64,000 nt of DNA from an uncultured Campylobacter sp. (GTDB lineage Bacteria > Campylobacterota > Campylobacteria > Campylobacterales > Campylobacteraceae): the NCBI RefSeq assembly GCF_937959485.1, contig NZ_CALGPY010000004.1:1-64000 (forward strand), read 5' to 3'. Shown in pieces: positions 43,802 through 52,847 of the stretch (its first letter is position 1; every line of letters begins with the position of its first letter). Position numbers and translations under genes: made by a program. The notes beneath the pieces were generated by a model, which searched no databases, was not told the origin of the DNA, and saw nothing but the letters and a program-made list of their open reading frames with translations.

Positions 43802-45034
43802 TTAAAATTCCGAGTATTTCTGATAGTCGATCTGCGCGGAATTTTTGTTGATCGTATCGACCGTAGCTTCAGCGATCGCCAGCTCCTCGTTGGTAGGGAT
43901 TACGAGCGTTTTGATTTTACTATCCGCCGCGCTTAAATTTCTAATCGATCCGGTATTTTTGGCGTTTTTTGTCGCATCGATTTCGATGCCGATATGAGCG
44001 AGTCTCTCGCAGACATTTTGCCTAAAATGCGGCGCGTTCTCGCCGATACCTCCGGTAAAGATCAAAGCGTCCACACGCCCGAGCACGGCATAATACGCTC
44101 CGATCATCTTAACGACGCTGTAAACTAGCATCTCAAACGCAAGTTTCGCGCGCGGCTCGCCATCCTCCATCTTTTCATATACTTTTCGCAGATCGCTTGC
44201 GCCGCAGATGCCCAAAAGTCCGCTTTTTTTGTTCATTATGACGTCCATATCCTGCGCGTTGTAGCCCGCGACGCGCTCGATGTATGGGATGATCGCAGGA
44301 TCGATCGAGCCGCATCTGGTGCCCATGATGATGCCTTCAAGCGGCGTTAGCCCCATCGAGGTGTCGATACACTTGCCGTTTTCTATAGCGCTTACGCTAG
44401 AGCCGTTGCCAAGATGTAGCGTAATGGCGTTGAAGTTTTCGTATTTCTTACGTAAAAATTTCGCCCCCATCGTCGAGACGAACCAATGCGATGTGCCGTG
44501 CGCGCCGTAGCGGCGAACCTTATATTTTTCGTAGAATTCATACGGCAGCGCGTACATATACGCATACGGCGGGATGCTTTGATGAAAGATCGTATCAAAA
44601 ACCGCTACGTTTGGAATTTTCGGAGCGATCTTTAGGCAGGATTTGATGCCTGCTAAATTTGCGGGATTGTGTAGCGGCGCAAGCGGCGCAAGCTCGGCGA
44701 TTTTAGCCATTACATCCTCATCTATGAGCGCAGGAGCGTCGAAATAATCCGCACCCTGAACGATGCGATGCCCGATACCGCCTACTTGAGTTAGATCTTT
44801 GATTACTCCGCTTTGTTTTAAAAGATCAATCGCAATCGCAATCGCGGTTTCGTGATTTGGAATTTGCTCGTTTTCAACCTTTATGCTTCGTCCGTTGGCG
44901 CAATTGATGCTTCCGCTTGCGTGCGTCGAGCCGATCTCCTCGATGAGCCCGCTTGCGATGCAGGCGTGATTTAGCATATCGTGGAATTTAAATTTAACCG
45001 AGCTCGAACCGGAATTTATGACTAGGATATCCAT
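43802..45034 (-). CDS. ackA: acetate kinase
   Basis: 410 residues. The ATP-site motif VINSGSSSVKF is at the N-terminus; YGAHGTSHWFVSTMGAKFL and GSSVSAIENGKCIDTSMGLTPLEGIIMGTRCGSIDP are the acetokinase family signatures; FTGGIGENAP is near the end. It makes acetate and ATP from acetyl phosphate. The start codon shares a base with the pta stop (TAATG), so the two are translationally coupled. Confidence 0.96.
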   Translation of the reverse strand: MDILVINSGSSSVKFKFHDMLNHACIASGLIEEIGSTHASGSINCANGRSIKVENEQIPNHETAIAIAIDLLKQSGVIKDLTQVGGIGHRIVQGADYFDAPALIDEDVMAKIAELAPLAPLHNPANLAGIKSCLKIAPKIPNVAVFDTIFHQSIPPYAYMYALPYEFYEKYKVRRYGAHGTSHWFVSTMGAKFLRKKYENFNAITLHLGNGSSVSAIENGKCIDTSMGLTPLEGIIMGTRCGSIDPAIIPYIERVAGYNAQDMDVIMNKKSGLLGICGASDLRKVYEKMEDGEPRAKLAFEMLVYSVVKMIGAYYAVLGRVDALIFTGGIGENAPHFRQNVCERLAHIGIEIDATKNAKNTGSIRNLSAADSKIKTLVIPTNEELAIAEATVDTINKNSAQIDYQKYSEF

Positions 45035-46632
45035 TAATTCTTTCCTGCTTGAATGGCGCTGATAAGTATCGTGTTTACGATATCGGCGACCTTGCAGCCG
45101 CGGCTTAGATCGTTTACCGGCTTTTTTAAGCCCTGCAAGATCGGTCCAATCGCCACGGCGCCTGCGGTGCGCTGAACGGCCTTATAACATATATTTCCGC
45201 AGTTAAGATCGGGGAAGATAAATACGTTCGCGCGCCCTGCGACCGCCGAATTCGGCATTTTTTTCTTAGCGACTGCGGCATCGACTGCGGCATCGAATTG
45301 CAGCGGCCCGTCGATAAGAAGCTCGGGCGCCTTTTCGCGCGCTTTTTGCGTCGCCGATTTGATAAATTCCACGCACTCTCCGCTACCGCTATCGCCGCTG
45401 GAGTAGCTTAGCATCGCTACGCGCGGCTCAAGCCCGAACGCCTTTGCGGTCGCGGCGCTTGAGATCGCGATACCCGCCAGATACTCCGCGCTCGGGCTCG
45501 GCGCTACGGCGCAGTCGGCAAAAAGCAGAGCTTGCGTATCCAGGCACATTATAAACGCGCCGCTAACGCTCGCGATGCCGGGCTTTGTCTTGATGATCTG
45601 AAGCGCGGGGCGGATCGTCTCAGCAGTAGTCGTGCTTGCACCGCTTACCATCGCGTCGGCCAACCCTTCATACACGAGCATCGTGCCGAAGTAGGTGCGG
45701 TCGCGAACGAGATCGCGCGCCTGCGCCTCGCTCATACCCTTCGCCTTGCGAAGCTCATAAAGATCGTGCGCAAATTTTTCCAAGCTCGCATTCGTCTGCG
45801 GATCTAAAATTTTAACGCCCGCTAGATCAAGACCTAGCTCGCGCGCGTTTTTTTGCACTTCGTCTTGCCGCCCTAAAAGGATTAAATTTGCAGCTCCGCT
45901 TTGCTTTATAATCGCAGCCGCGCGTAGAATTCTCTCATCGTCGCTTTCGGGCAGTACGACGGTTTTAACGTTCGCGCGAGCCTTGGCGTAGAGCTTGCTT
46001 TCAAATTTCAATGGGGTTAGAATTTCACAGCGCGTGGAGTTTGCGGCGTCCGTGAAGTAGCTTTTGTCGGCAATGACTTTATCAAGCTCTATCGCGTCGC
46101 TTTGGCAAGCGGAATTTTCGTCGTGAAATTTTGCGCCCTTTTCGCAGGCAGAATTTTTACCGTAAAGCTCCGATTTTTTAGAATTTGCACCCTCTTGCGC
46201 AGATCTTAGCGCGGAAAATGAAATTTTATCCTCATATACGCTGGCGAAATTTACCGCTTTTGCTGCAGCGATTGTGCGCTCGCCGATGCGCGCGGCGATT
46301 TCGTTAGGATAAAATCCGCAAACAGAGATATTTAGATCCTTGGCGATTTGTAAATTTAGCTCGCGCATATCGGCTCCTGCGGCGCCGCGAACCAGTACGA
46401 AATTACACTGCTTTAGGATCTGTGCAAAGCGTTCTATCGCCGCCTTTCGCACGCGCTCATCCTGCCCGTCCGCGAGTGCTCTTTCAAGCTCACTCCTGCT
46501 AAAAAGGGCATTGTCGCCAGCGATGCAAAGTTGCAAAACGTTGTGAAAGCTCATGGATAAAATTTTATCTAGTTTTTTTAGCTCGGATTGGTAGGCGACA
46601 GGCTCGTCGCATAGGAGCAAAATTCCGTTCAT
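45034..46632 (-). CDS. pta: phosphate acetyltransferase
   Basis: 532 residues. The C-terminal PTA_PTB domain (about 215-525) has the full set of motifs (TVVLPESDDERILRAA, GTMLVYEGLADAMVSGASTTTAETIRPALQII, SYSSGDSGSGECVEFIKSAT, NVFIFPDLNCGNICYKAVQRT). The N-terminal part is a degenerate DRTGG/P-loop-type domain. Between them residues about 142-200 are an Asn/Lys/Glu-rich linker with two copies of NSAC. It converts acetyl-CoA and phosphate to acetyl phosphate. ATG at 46632 is preceded by AAAGGATC; a TACAAT box at 46661-46666 may be the promoter. Confidence 0.95.
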   Translation of the reverse strand: MNGILLLCDEPVAYQSELKKLDKILSMSFHNVLQLCIAGDNALFSRSELERALADGQDERVRKAAIERFAQILKQCNFVLVRGAAGADMRELNLQIAKDLNISVCGFYPNEIAARIGERTIAAAKAVNFASVYEDKISFSALRSAQEGANSKKSELYGKNSACEKGAKFHDENSACQSDAIELDKVIADKSYFTDAANSTRCEILTPLKFESKLYAKARANVKTVVLPESDDERILRAAAIIKQSGAANLILLGRQDEVQKNARELGLDLAGVKILDPQTNASLEKFAHDLYELRKAKGMSEAQARDLVRDRTYFGTMLVYEGLADAMVSGASTTTAETIRPALQIIKTKPGIASVSGAFIMCLDTQALLFADCAVAPSPSAEYLAGIAISSAATAKAFGLEPRVAMLSYSSGDSGSGECVEFIKSATQKAREKAPELLIDGPLQFDAAVDAAVAKKKMPNSAVAGRANVFIFPDLNCGNICYKAVQRTAGAVAIGPILQGLKKPVNDLSRGCKVADIVNTILISAIQAGKN

Positions 46633-46660
46633 CGGTTGATCCTTTGAAATAAGATAGGCA

Positions 46661-46666
46661 ATTGTA
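46661..46666 (-). promoter_or_regulatory. candidate -10 box of pta-ackA
   Basis: TACAAT on the minus strand, 28 bases before the pta start. Confidence 0.35.
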
Positions 46667-46744
46667 GCAAAATTTTGCTTGCGTGTTAATCAAAGATTTA
46701 TCGTGAGGGTTTAGAATTTGGTAACTTCCAACAAAGGAGCACAC

Positions 46745-47467
46745 ATGAAAAATTTAGTGATTTTGGCTCTTTTAGTGAGCCTTGCCGCGGCGAAAATCAA
46801 CATAAACGAAGCTAGTCGCTACGAGCTGATGACGATCGGTGGGCTTGATGCGGGTAGGGCGGATATGCTTATGCAATACCGCCAAAAGCGCGAAATTTCA
46901 AGTGCAGATGAGCTAAAGGGTATCAACGGCTTTGCAAGTTACGATACCGCCAAACTGCAGAAGAGCTTTGAAATATCGCCTAGAGCTAATGTGCAGCAGC
47001 CGGTGCAGCCTGATCGCGATATAGTCGTAGTCGAAAAGACCCGCACCCGCACGGTTTACGGAGGCTCTACTTACAAACGCGTTGAAAATTACGGCAATGG
47101 CATCACGATCACAGAGACCGGTACTTTACCGCCGCCTCCTCCGCGAGGATATGGTAGGCACGGCGACATGATGCCGCCTCCTCCCCCGCCTCCTGGCGGC
47201 ATGCCACCACCTCCGCACGGAGGTATAAAACCACCTCCTCCGCCACCGCCACCTCCGCGCGATGATTATTCTCGCAGGAGAAGTTCTAATAGTATGAGCG
47301 ATAGCGAGATTGGCGGAAGCTCACGCCGTAACATGCCGGTGCCTATGCATATGGGAACGATCCGCTCGAAAAGATCCAGTAGCGTCACAAGCTTCGGCGA
47401 CTGCGATCCGCAAAGCGGCAACTGCGCTAGCGTGGGCGTAGGCGTGCAGGTAGATAGAGGGTTTTAA
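46745..47467 (+). CDS. exported HhH (ComEA-like) protein with a polyproline tail
   Basis: 240 residues from ATG 46745 (CAAAGGAGC upstream). A signal peptide ends about residue 15. Residues 18-76 form a helix-hairpin-helix ComEA domain (INEASRYELMTIGGLDAGRADMLMQYRQKREI). The middle (90-125) is basic and aromatic, then 129-171 is a proline-rich region of about 30 Pro with glycine breaks, and the end is Ser/Arg-rich with Cys220 and Cys227. ComEA binds incoming DNA in natural transformation; campylobacters transform naturally. The polyproline tail is not known for ComEA and is the odd part. Confidence 0.75.
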   Translation: MKNLVILALLVSLAAAKININEASRYELMTIGGLDAGRADMLMQYRQKREISSADELKGINGFASYDTAKLQKSFEISPRANVQQPVQPDRDIVVVEKTRTRTVYGGSTYKRVENYGNGITITETGTLPPPPPRGYGRHGDMMPPPPPPPGGMPPPPHGGIKPPPPPPPPPRDDYSRRRSSNSMSDSEIGGSSRRNMPVPMHMGTIRSKRSSSVTSFGDCDPQSGNCASVGVGVQVDRGF

Positions 47468-47479
47468 AATTCATTTTAC

Positions 47480-47520
47480 GCGGGCGGAATTTTAGAATTT
47501 TAAATCGAGATTCCGCCCGC
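47480..47520 (+). terminator. hairpin after the HhH/polyproline gene
   Basis: GCGGGCGGAAT (47480-47490) pairs perfectly with ATTCCGCCCGC (47510-47520); it begins 13 bases after the stop. No U tract follows. Confidence 0.45.
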
Positions 47521-47908
47521 CCTAAATTTACGGCTAAATTTTAAAATTTTGGTAGTGTAGAATTTAAAATTTACGCTGGCGTCGCTCCACGCTACGATAA
47601 AATTCCAAAAAATTTTATGAATTTAATCCAAGCCTCGCATGGTAAAATTTCAAGCTAAAATTTTACGTTAAAAATTCCGTGCCGCGTTTGGTCGAAACAA
47701 ATCTGCACTTTAAAATTTTAAATCCGAAATCCAGCTGCATGATAAATTTTAAATTTGCCTTTTCTACTCTCGCTAAATTCCGAAATTTTGCCCCGTCCGC
47801 GCCGCTATTAAATTTGAAATTCTACCCGATTTAGCGCCTAAAATTCGTGAAATTTAATTTACAAAATAATATAATCACAAAATTATTCCAACGAAACAGG
47901 ATGGGCGT
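47521..47908. other. AT-rich spacer upstream of ilvB
   Basis: About 390 bases with many AAATTTTA words. No gene. A TATAAT (47870-47875) 33 bases before the ilvB start is the likely promoter. Confidence 0.55.
47870..47875 (+). promoter_or_regulatory. -10 box of ilvB
   Basis: TATAAT in AATAATATAATCAC, 33 bases before the ATG. Confidence 0.5.
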
Positions 47909-49603
47909 ATGAAAGAAATTAGCGGATCGCAGATGATCGTGGAGGCGTTGCGGCAGGAGGGGGTAGAGGTTGTTTTCGGCTATCCCGGCGGCGCGGCGCT
48001 GAACATATACGATGCAATTTACAGACAAAAATACTTCAGACACATTTTGGTGCGCCACGAGCAGGCCGCGGCGATGGCTGCGGACGGATATGCGCGCGCT
48101 AGCGGCAAGGTCGGCGTGGCGTTCGTCACAAGCGGTCCTGGATTTACGAACGCCCTTACGGGGCTTGCTACGGCGTATTCCGATAGCATCCCGATCGTGC
48201 TTATCAGCGGTCAGGTGGCGACCTCGCTTATCGGCACCGATGCTTTTCAAGAGATCGATGCGATCGGGATTTCGCGCCCATGCGTCAAGCACAACTATCT
48301 AGTTAAAACGATCGAAGAGCTGCCTAGAATTTTAAAAGAAGCTTTCTATGTCGCTCGCAGCGGCAGACCGGGACCCGTACATGTCGATGTGCCAAAAGAC
48401 GTGACGGCGAAGCTAGGCGTTTTTGAATATCCTAGCGAAATCAAGATGCAGACTTACAAGCCGAATTATAAGGGCAACGCTAAGCAGATCAAAAAAGCCG
48501 TCGAGCTAATCGCAAGCTGCAAAAAGCCTATCCTCTACATCGGCGGCGGTGTCATCAGCGCCGCCGCAAGCGAGCTGGTTCGCGAGCTTAGCGAGTTTAC
48601 GCAGATCCCTGTCGTTGAAACCCTTATGGCGCTGGGAGCTATGCGAAGCGATGATAAAAACCGCCTCGGCATGGTCGGTATGCACGGTAGCTACGCCGCA
48701 AATATGGCGCTTAGCGAGTCGGATCTGATAATCTGCTTGGGCGCGAGATTTGACGATCGCGTCACTGGCAAGCTTAGCGAATTTGGCAAAAACGCAAAGA
48801 TCATCCACATCGATATCGATCCTAGCTCGATCTCAAAGATCATAAACGCGGATTATCCGATCGTGGGCGACGTGAAATCGGTGCTAGAAGAGATGCTGCC
48901 GCGCATTAAAAGCGAGGTTAGCCCTGCAAATTTCGAGCAGTGGCGCGAGCTCATCCGCAAATACGATGAAATTCACCCGCTTAAATTTAACGACAGCGAT
49001 GAAATTTTAAAGCCGCAGTGGGTTATACAAAGCACCGCAAAAATCGCGGGCGAGGACGCTATCATCGCTACGGACGTGGGGCAGCATCAGATGTGGGTTG
49101 CGCAGTTTTATCCGTTTTGCAAGCCACGCACTCTGCTAAGTAGCGGCGGGCAGGGCACGATGGGATACGGTCTTCCTGCGGCATTGGGCGCGAAGGCTTA
49201 TGCGGGAGATAGACCGGTTATAAATTTTAGCGGCGACGGCTCTATTTTGATGAATATCCAAGAGCTGATGACGGCGAGCGCGAGCGGCCTAAACGTCGTA
49301 AATATCGTATTAAACAACAATTTCTTAGGCATGGTGCGGCAGTGGCAGAGCCTGTTTTACGGGCAGCGTTTCTCATCGACCGATCTTAGCTCTCAGCCCG
49401 ATTTCGTAAAAATTGCGGGGGGCTTTGGCGGCGTGGGCTTTAGCGTTAGCACCAAAGCGGAATTTGAAGATGCGCTGAAGCAGGCTCTTGCTAGCAAAAA
49501 GGTAAGCGTCATCGAGGCCAAGATCGATCGCTTCGAAAACGTCTGGCCGATGGTGCCCGCAGGCGGCGCGCTTTATAATATGATTTTTGAGCAGGAGTCG
49601 TAG
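47909..49603 (+). CDS. ilvB: acetolactate synthase, large subunit
   Basis: 564 residues of the TPP-dependent AHAS family. N-terminal TPP motif VFGYPGGAALNIYDAIY and the catalytic Glu region HEQAAAMAADGYARASGKVGV; RARFDDRVTG in the FAD-binding middle domain; GDGSILMNIQEL...LNNNFLGMVRQWQ is the TPP/Mg motif. It condenses pyruvate units for Val/Leu and Ile synthesis. The stop is 1 base before the ilvH start, and both are in one operon. Confidence 0.96.
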   Translation: MKEISGSQMIVEALRQEGVEVVFGYPGGAALNIYDAIYRQKYFRHILVRHEQAAAMAADGYARASGKVGVAFVTSGPGFTNALTGLATAYSDSIPIVLISGQVATSLIGTDAFQEIDAIGISRPCVKHNYLVKTIEELPRILKEAFYVARSGRPGPVHVDVPKDVTAKLGVFEYPSEIKMQTYKPNYKGNAKQIKKAVELIASCKKPILYIGGGVISAAASELVRELSEFTQIPVVETLMALGAMRSDDKNRLGMVGMHGSYAANMALSESDLIICLGARFDDRVTGKLSEFGKNAKIIHIDIDPSSISKIINADYPIVGDVKSVLEEMLPRIKSEVSPANFEQWRELIRKYDEIHPLKFNDSDEILKPQWVIQSTAKIAGEDAIIATDVGQHQMWVAQFYPFCKPRTLLSSGGQGTMGYGLPAALGAKAYAGDRPVINFSGDGSILMNIQELMTASASGLNVVNIVLNNNFLGMVRQWQSLFYGQRFSSTDLSSQPDFVKIAGGFGGVGFSVSTKAEFEDALKQALASKKVSVIEAKIDRFENVWPMVPAGGALYNMIFEQES

Positions 49604-49604
49604 G

Positions 49605-50075
49605 ATGAATAGCATAAGAAGAGTAATATCGGTCGTCGTTACCGATGAGCACGGCGTTTTGTCGCGGATCTCGGGACTTTTTGCGGGGCGCGGCTATAAT
49701 ATCGATAGCCTCACCGTTGCACCGATCCCAAATACCGGTCTATCGCGCCTTAGCATCGTCACTTCGGGCGACGAGCGCGTCATAGAGCAGATCACTAAGC
49801 AGCTTCATAAACTGATCCCCGTCTACAAGGTCATCGAGGATGCAAAATTCGTCGAAAAGGAGATGGTTTTGGTAAAGATCGCGCTGGGCGAAAATTTAGC
49901 GGGGCTTGACGCCGTTTTAAAAGCCTACAACGGCAGCATCGCAAACAGCGACGACAGCAAGATCGTCATCATGGCGTGCGACGACGCAGACCGCATCGAC
50001 GGCTTTTTAAAGACGATAAAAAAATACAATCCGATCGACATCGTCCGCGGCGGTAGCGTCGCGCTGGATATGTAA
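49605..50075 (+). CDS. ilvH: acetolactate synthase, small regulatory subunit
   Basis: 156 residues. The N-terminal ACT domain begins VISVVVTDEHGVLSRISGLFAGRGYNIDSLTV, the site of valine feedback control; the C-terminal half continues with IVMACDDADRIDGFLKTIKKY. The start at 49605 is preferred to one at 49587 because CAGGAG precedes it by seven bases and the longer form adds a non-homologous MSRSRR. It follows ilvB directly. Confidence 0.95.
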   Translation: MNSIRRVISVVVTDEHGVLSRISGLFAGRGYNIDSLTVAPIPNTGLSRLSIVTSGDERVIEQITKQLHKLIPVYKVIEDAKFVEKEMVLVKIALGENLAGLDAVLKAYNGSIANSDDSKIVIMACDDADRIDGFLKTIKKYNPIDIVRGGSVALDM

Positions 50076-50106
50076 GCGGCGATAAAATTTAATCAAAGGA
50101 GCGTAA

Positions 50107-51057
50107 ATGAAATTATCCAAAATTGCCGAAATTTTAAACATTGAGCTTGGCGGAGCGGATGCGGAGATTACCGCGATAAATTCGCTTCAAAACGCGAACG
50201 AAAGCGAGCTGAGCTACTGCGATAGCGACAAAAACGAGAAATTTTTATCCGCCACCAAAGCAGCCGCCGTGCTGGTAAAGTGCGGCACTGCGGTTCCAAG
50301 CGGCGTGCGAGCGCTGGAGTGCGAAAATCCGCATCTAGCCTTTGCGATCTTAAGTGCGCATTTTGCTAAGCCGCTCATTCGTAGCGGCGCGCCCGCAAAG
50401 ATCGCCGCCAGCGCACAGATCGGGCAGAACGTGCATATCGGCGTAAATTCTACGATCGGCGAGGATTGCGTCATCTTAAGCGGCGCGTATATCGGCGATG
50501 ACGTGCATATCGGAAGCGGCTGCGTGATCCACGCAAACGCCGTCATCTACAATGACACGATCATCGGCGAGCGCTGCATAATCCACGCAAACGCCGTCAT
50601 CGGAAGCGACGGTTTCGGCTACGCACACACCAAAACGGGCGAGCACGTTAAAATTTATCACAACGGCAACGTCGTGCTGCAAGACGAGGTCGAGATCGGC
50701 GCGTGCACGACGATCGATCGCGCGGTATTCGGCTCGACGATCGTTAAGCGAGGCAGCAAGATCGACAATCTCGTTCAGATCGGGCACAACTGCGAGCTCG
50801 GACAAAACTGTCTCATCGTCTCTCAAGTTGGGCTTGCGGGCTCGACGACGCTCGGACGCAACGTCGTGATGGGCGGACAGAGCGGCAGCGGCGGGCACGT
50901 AAACGTGGGTGATTTCACTCAGATCGCGGCGCGCGGCGGCATAAGCAAAGATCTGGCGGGCGGCAAAAACTACGCAGGACAGCCTATAATGGAGCTTAGC
51001 GAGTGGTTCAAGCTGCAGGCTAAGATCGTTAGATTTTTTAAAGATAAAAAGCACTAG
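50107..51057 (+). CDS. lpxD: UDP-3-O-(3-hydroxyacyl)glucosamine N-acyltransferase
   Basis: 316 residues. The N-terminal uridine-binding part (1-100) is followed by a left-handed beta-helix of hexapeptide repeats (about 100-290; IGQNVHIGVNST, IGEDCVILSGAYIGDDVHIGSGC, IGHNCELGQNC). The catalytic His lies in IGHNCELG. It adds the N-linked acyl chain in lipid A synthesis. AAAGGAG precedes the start; it is 31 bases after ilvH, perhaps cotranscribed. Confidence 0.95.
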   Translation: MKLSKIAEILNIELGGADAEITAINSLQNANESELSYCDSDKNEKFLSATKAAAVLVKCGTAVPSGVRALECENPHLAFAILSAHFAKPLIRSGAPAKIAASAQIGQNVHIGVNSTIGEDCVILSGAYIGDDVHIGSGCVIHANAVIYNDTIIGERCIIHANAVIGSDGFGYAHTKTGEHVKIYHNGNVVLQDEVEIGACTTIDRAVFGSTIVKRGSKIDNLVQIGHNCELGQNCLIVSQVGLAGSTTLGRNVVMGGQSGSGGHVNVGDFTQIAARGGISKDLAGGKNYAGQPIMELSEWFKLQAKIVRFFKDKKH

Positions 51058-51444
51058 CCGTTTTGCCTTGGCTGACTTGCTTTAGTCGGTTCGGTTGATC
51101 GGCTTGATTTGATAGTTTTGATCGTTCGCTCTGATAGACTCCTCTAGCCAGCTCGATTTGATTGGTTCGCGTCGTTTCAGTGAAGTTTGAAATCGCCAGG
51201 CAGTTGGCGATTGTGGAGTGGTTTGCCTTGCCGTTTGTGCTTTGGTGTATTTTGTAATCGCTGCGGCGGTAAATTTTTGCCCTTTTATCGGCGAAATTCT
51301 GCCCGCGCCATTTTTCATCGTGTGCTTGCTTTGTGGGCGCGGTAGAATTTAATCTACTCGTTTTGAAATACGTTTGCTCGCAGTCATTGCGGCCAAGCTT
51401 TACGAGCGCTTTAAATCAGCGCAAATTTAATGAAAGGAAAAACA
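51058..51444. other. spacer, no gene seen
   Basis: About 385 bases. It has GT-rich repeated TCGGTTGATCGGCTTGATT-like words between 51080 and 51180 and no obvious hairpin. Confidence 0.45.
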
Positions 51445-52083
51445 ATGATAGAGATGTTTTTATGCTCCTATTTTGCGGGTGCGGCGACGCTTTTTGAGGA
51501 CTATGCGAGGCAAAATATCCGCGCTAAAGAGGTACTTTTCATCCCGACCGCCGCAAACGTAGAGGAGTACCGAGACTACGTGGACGAGGCGAAAGAGGCG
51601 TTTGCCGAAATGGACTTTGAGGTTCAAATTTTAGACGTTTCCAAAGCGAGCGAAGCCGAAGCCAAGGCAAAGATCAGCGCGGCGCAGGTGCTTTACGTAA
51701 GCGGCGGCAACACCTTTTATCTTTTGCGCGAGCTAAAAAAGAAAGATCTTACTGGCCTCATCGCAGATCGCGTCCGAAGCGGCGAGCTCGTGTACGTGGG
51801 CGAGTCGGCTGGCGCTATGATCGCAGCTCCCAGCGTGGAGTACGCAGCCATGATGGATGATGCGAGTGGTAGTGAATTAGTATCAGCGCAAACCGGGCTA
51901 GATCTTGTTAAATTCTATCCAGTAGTGCACTACGGCGAGGAGCCTTTCGTGCAAAGCACGGCTAAAATTTTAAAAGCTTACGGCGGCAAGCTAAATTTGG
52001 CGCCGATAAATAACGCCGAAGCGATCGCGGTGCACGGCGATAAATTTGAAATTTTAGGGCGCCAAACTGCGACGCAGAAGTAA
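51445..52083 (+). CDS. peptidase E-like (S51) serine peptidase
   Basis: 212 residues from the ATG at 51445, which has AAAGGAAAA upstream; an ATG 15 bases earlier overlaps that site. The fold is a class I glutamine amidotransferase-like one with a nucleophile elbow: YVGESAGAM, Ser121 as the catalytic residue; GGNTFYLL is the preceding family motif. Peptidase E cleaves N-terminal aspartyl dipeptides, which fits an aspartate-using organism, though cyanophycinase relatives look similar. It leads the redox cluster but its own ribosome site suggests separate control. Confidence 0.85.
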   Translation: MIEMFLCSYFAGAATLFEDYARQNIRAKEVLFIPTAANVEEYRDYVDEAKEAFAEMDFEVQILDVSKASEAEAKAKISAAQVLYVSGGNTFYLLRELKKKDLTGLIADRVRSGELVYVGESAGAMIAAPSVEYAAMMDDASGSELVSAQTGLDLVKFYPVVHYGEEPFVQSTAKILKAYGGKLNLAPINNAEAIAVHGDKFEILGRQTATQK

Positions 52084-52178
52084 AATTTACGCTTGCATTC
52101 GCGCATAAGGCTGTGAGGTGAAATTTAAATTTAAGTGCGGTAAACTGCTAACGGATAAATTTAATCAAAAGGATCAAA

Positions 52179-52757
52179 ATGAAAATATTACTGATTAACG
52201 GCGGAGCGCCGTTTAACGGCAATGGCGGCAAGCTAAGCAAGACGCTGCACGAGTTAGCCAAAAAGACGCTGCAGGCCCTAGGACACGAAACGCGCGAAAC
52301 TACGATACATGAGGGCTACGATATAGAGGGCGAGGTAGAAAAATTTCTATGGATGGATGCCGTGATCTGGCAGATGCCCGCGTGGTGGATGGGTGAGCCT
52401 TGGCTAGTCAAAAAGTACGTAGACGAGGTGTTTATGGGCGGCATAGGCAAGATAGTGGCAAACGATGGGCGGCACAGCGCGAGCCCAAACGACGGCTACG
52501 GCACGGGTGGACTGATAAAGGGCAAATCACACATGCTAAGCGTCACTTGGAATGCGCCGCTTCAGGCGTTTGAGAAGCCGGGCGATTTTTTTGAAGGCGC
52601 GGGCGTAGACGGCGTTTATCTGCATTTTCATAAGGCAAATGAGTTTTTAGGCACGAAAAGGCTACCTACTTTTATGTGCAACGACGTCGTTAAAAATCCT
52701 GATGTAGAGCGTTTTATGAGAGATTACGAAGCGCATCTAAAAAGGGTTTTCGGCTAA
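52179..52757 (+). CDS. mdaB: MdaB-like NAD(P)H quinone oxidoreductase
   Basis: 192 residues of the Flavodoxin_2 family. MKILLINGGAPFNGNGGKLSKTL is the FMN phosphate loop and IWQMPAWWMGEPWLVKKYVDEVFM the MdaB signature; SPNDGYGTGGLIKGKSHMLSVTWNAP continues it. MdaB reduces quinones and protects epsilonproteobacteria from oxidative stress. It is between peptidase E and the AraC-type regulator gene; AAAAGGATC precedes the start. Confidence 0.88.
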   Translation: MKILLINGGAPFNGNGGKLSKTLHELAKKTLQALGHETRETTIHEGYDIEGEVEKFLWMDAVIWQMPAWWMGEPWLVKKYVDEVFMGGIGKIVANDGRHSASPNDGYGTGGLIKGKSHMLSVTWNAPLQAFEKPGDFFEGAGVDGVYLHFHKANEFLGTKRLPTFMCNDVVKNPDVERFMRDYEAHLKRVFG

Positions 52758-52847
52758 ATTTAAGCAGACTTTAGCGCAAATTTATAAGCTAGACAGTAGA
52801 AATTTTACCCTGCCCTTTGTGCCATTAAATTTGATCTAAATTTAAAC

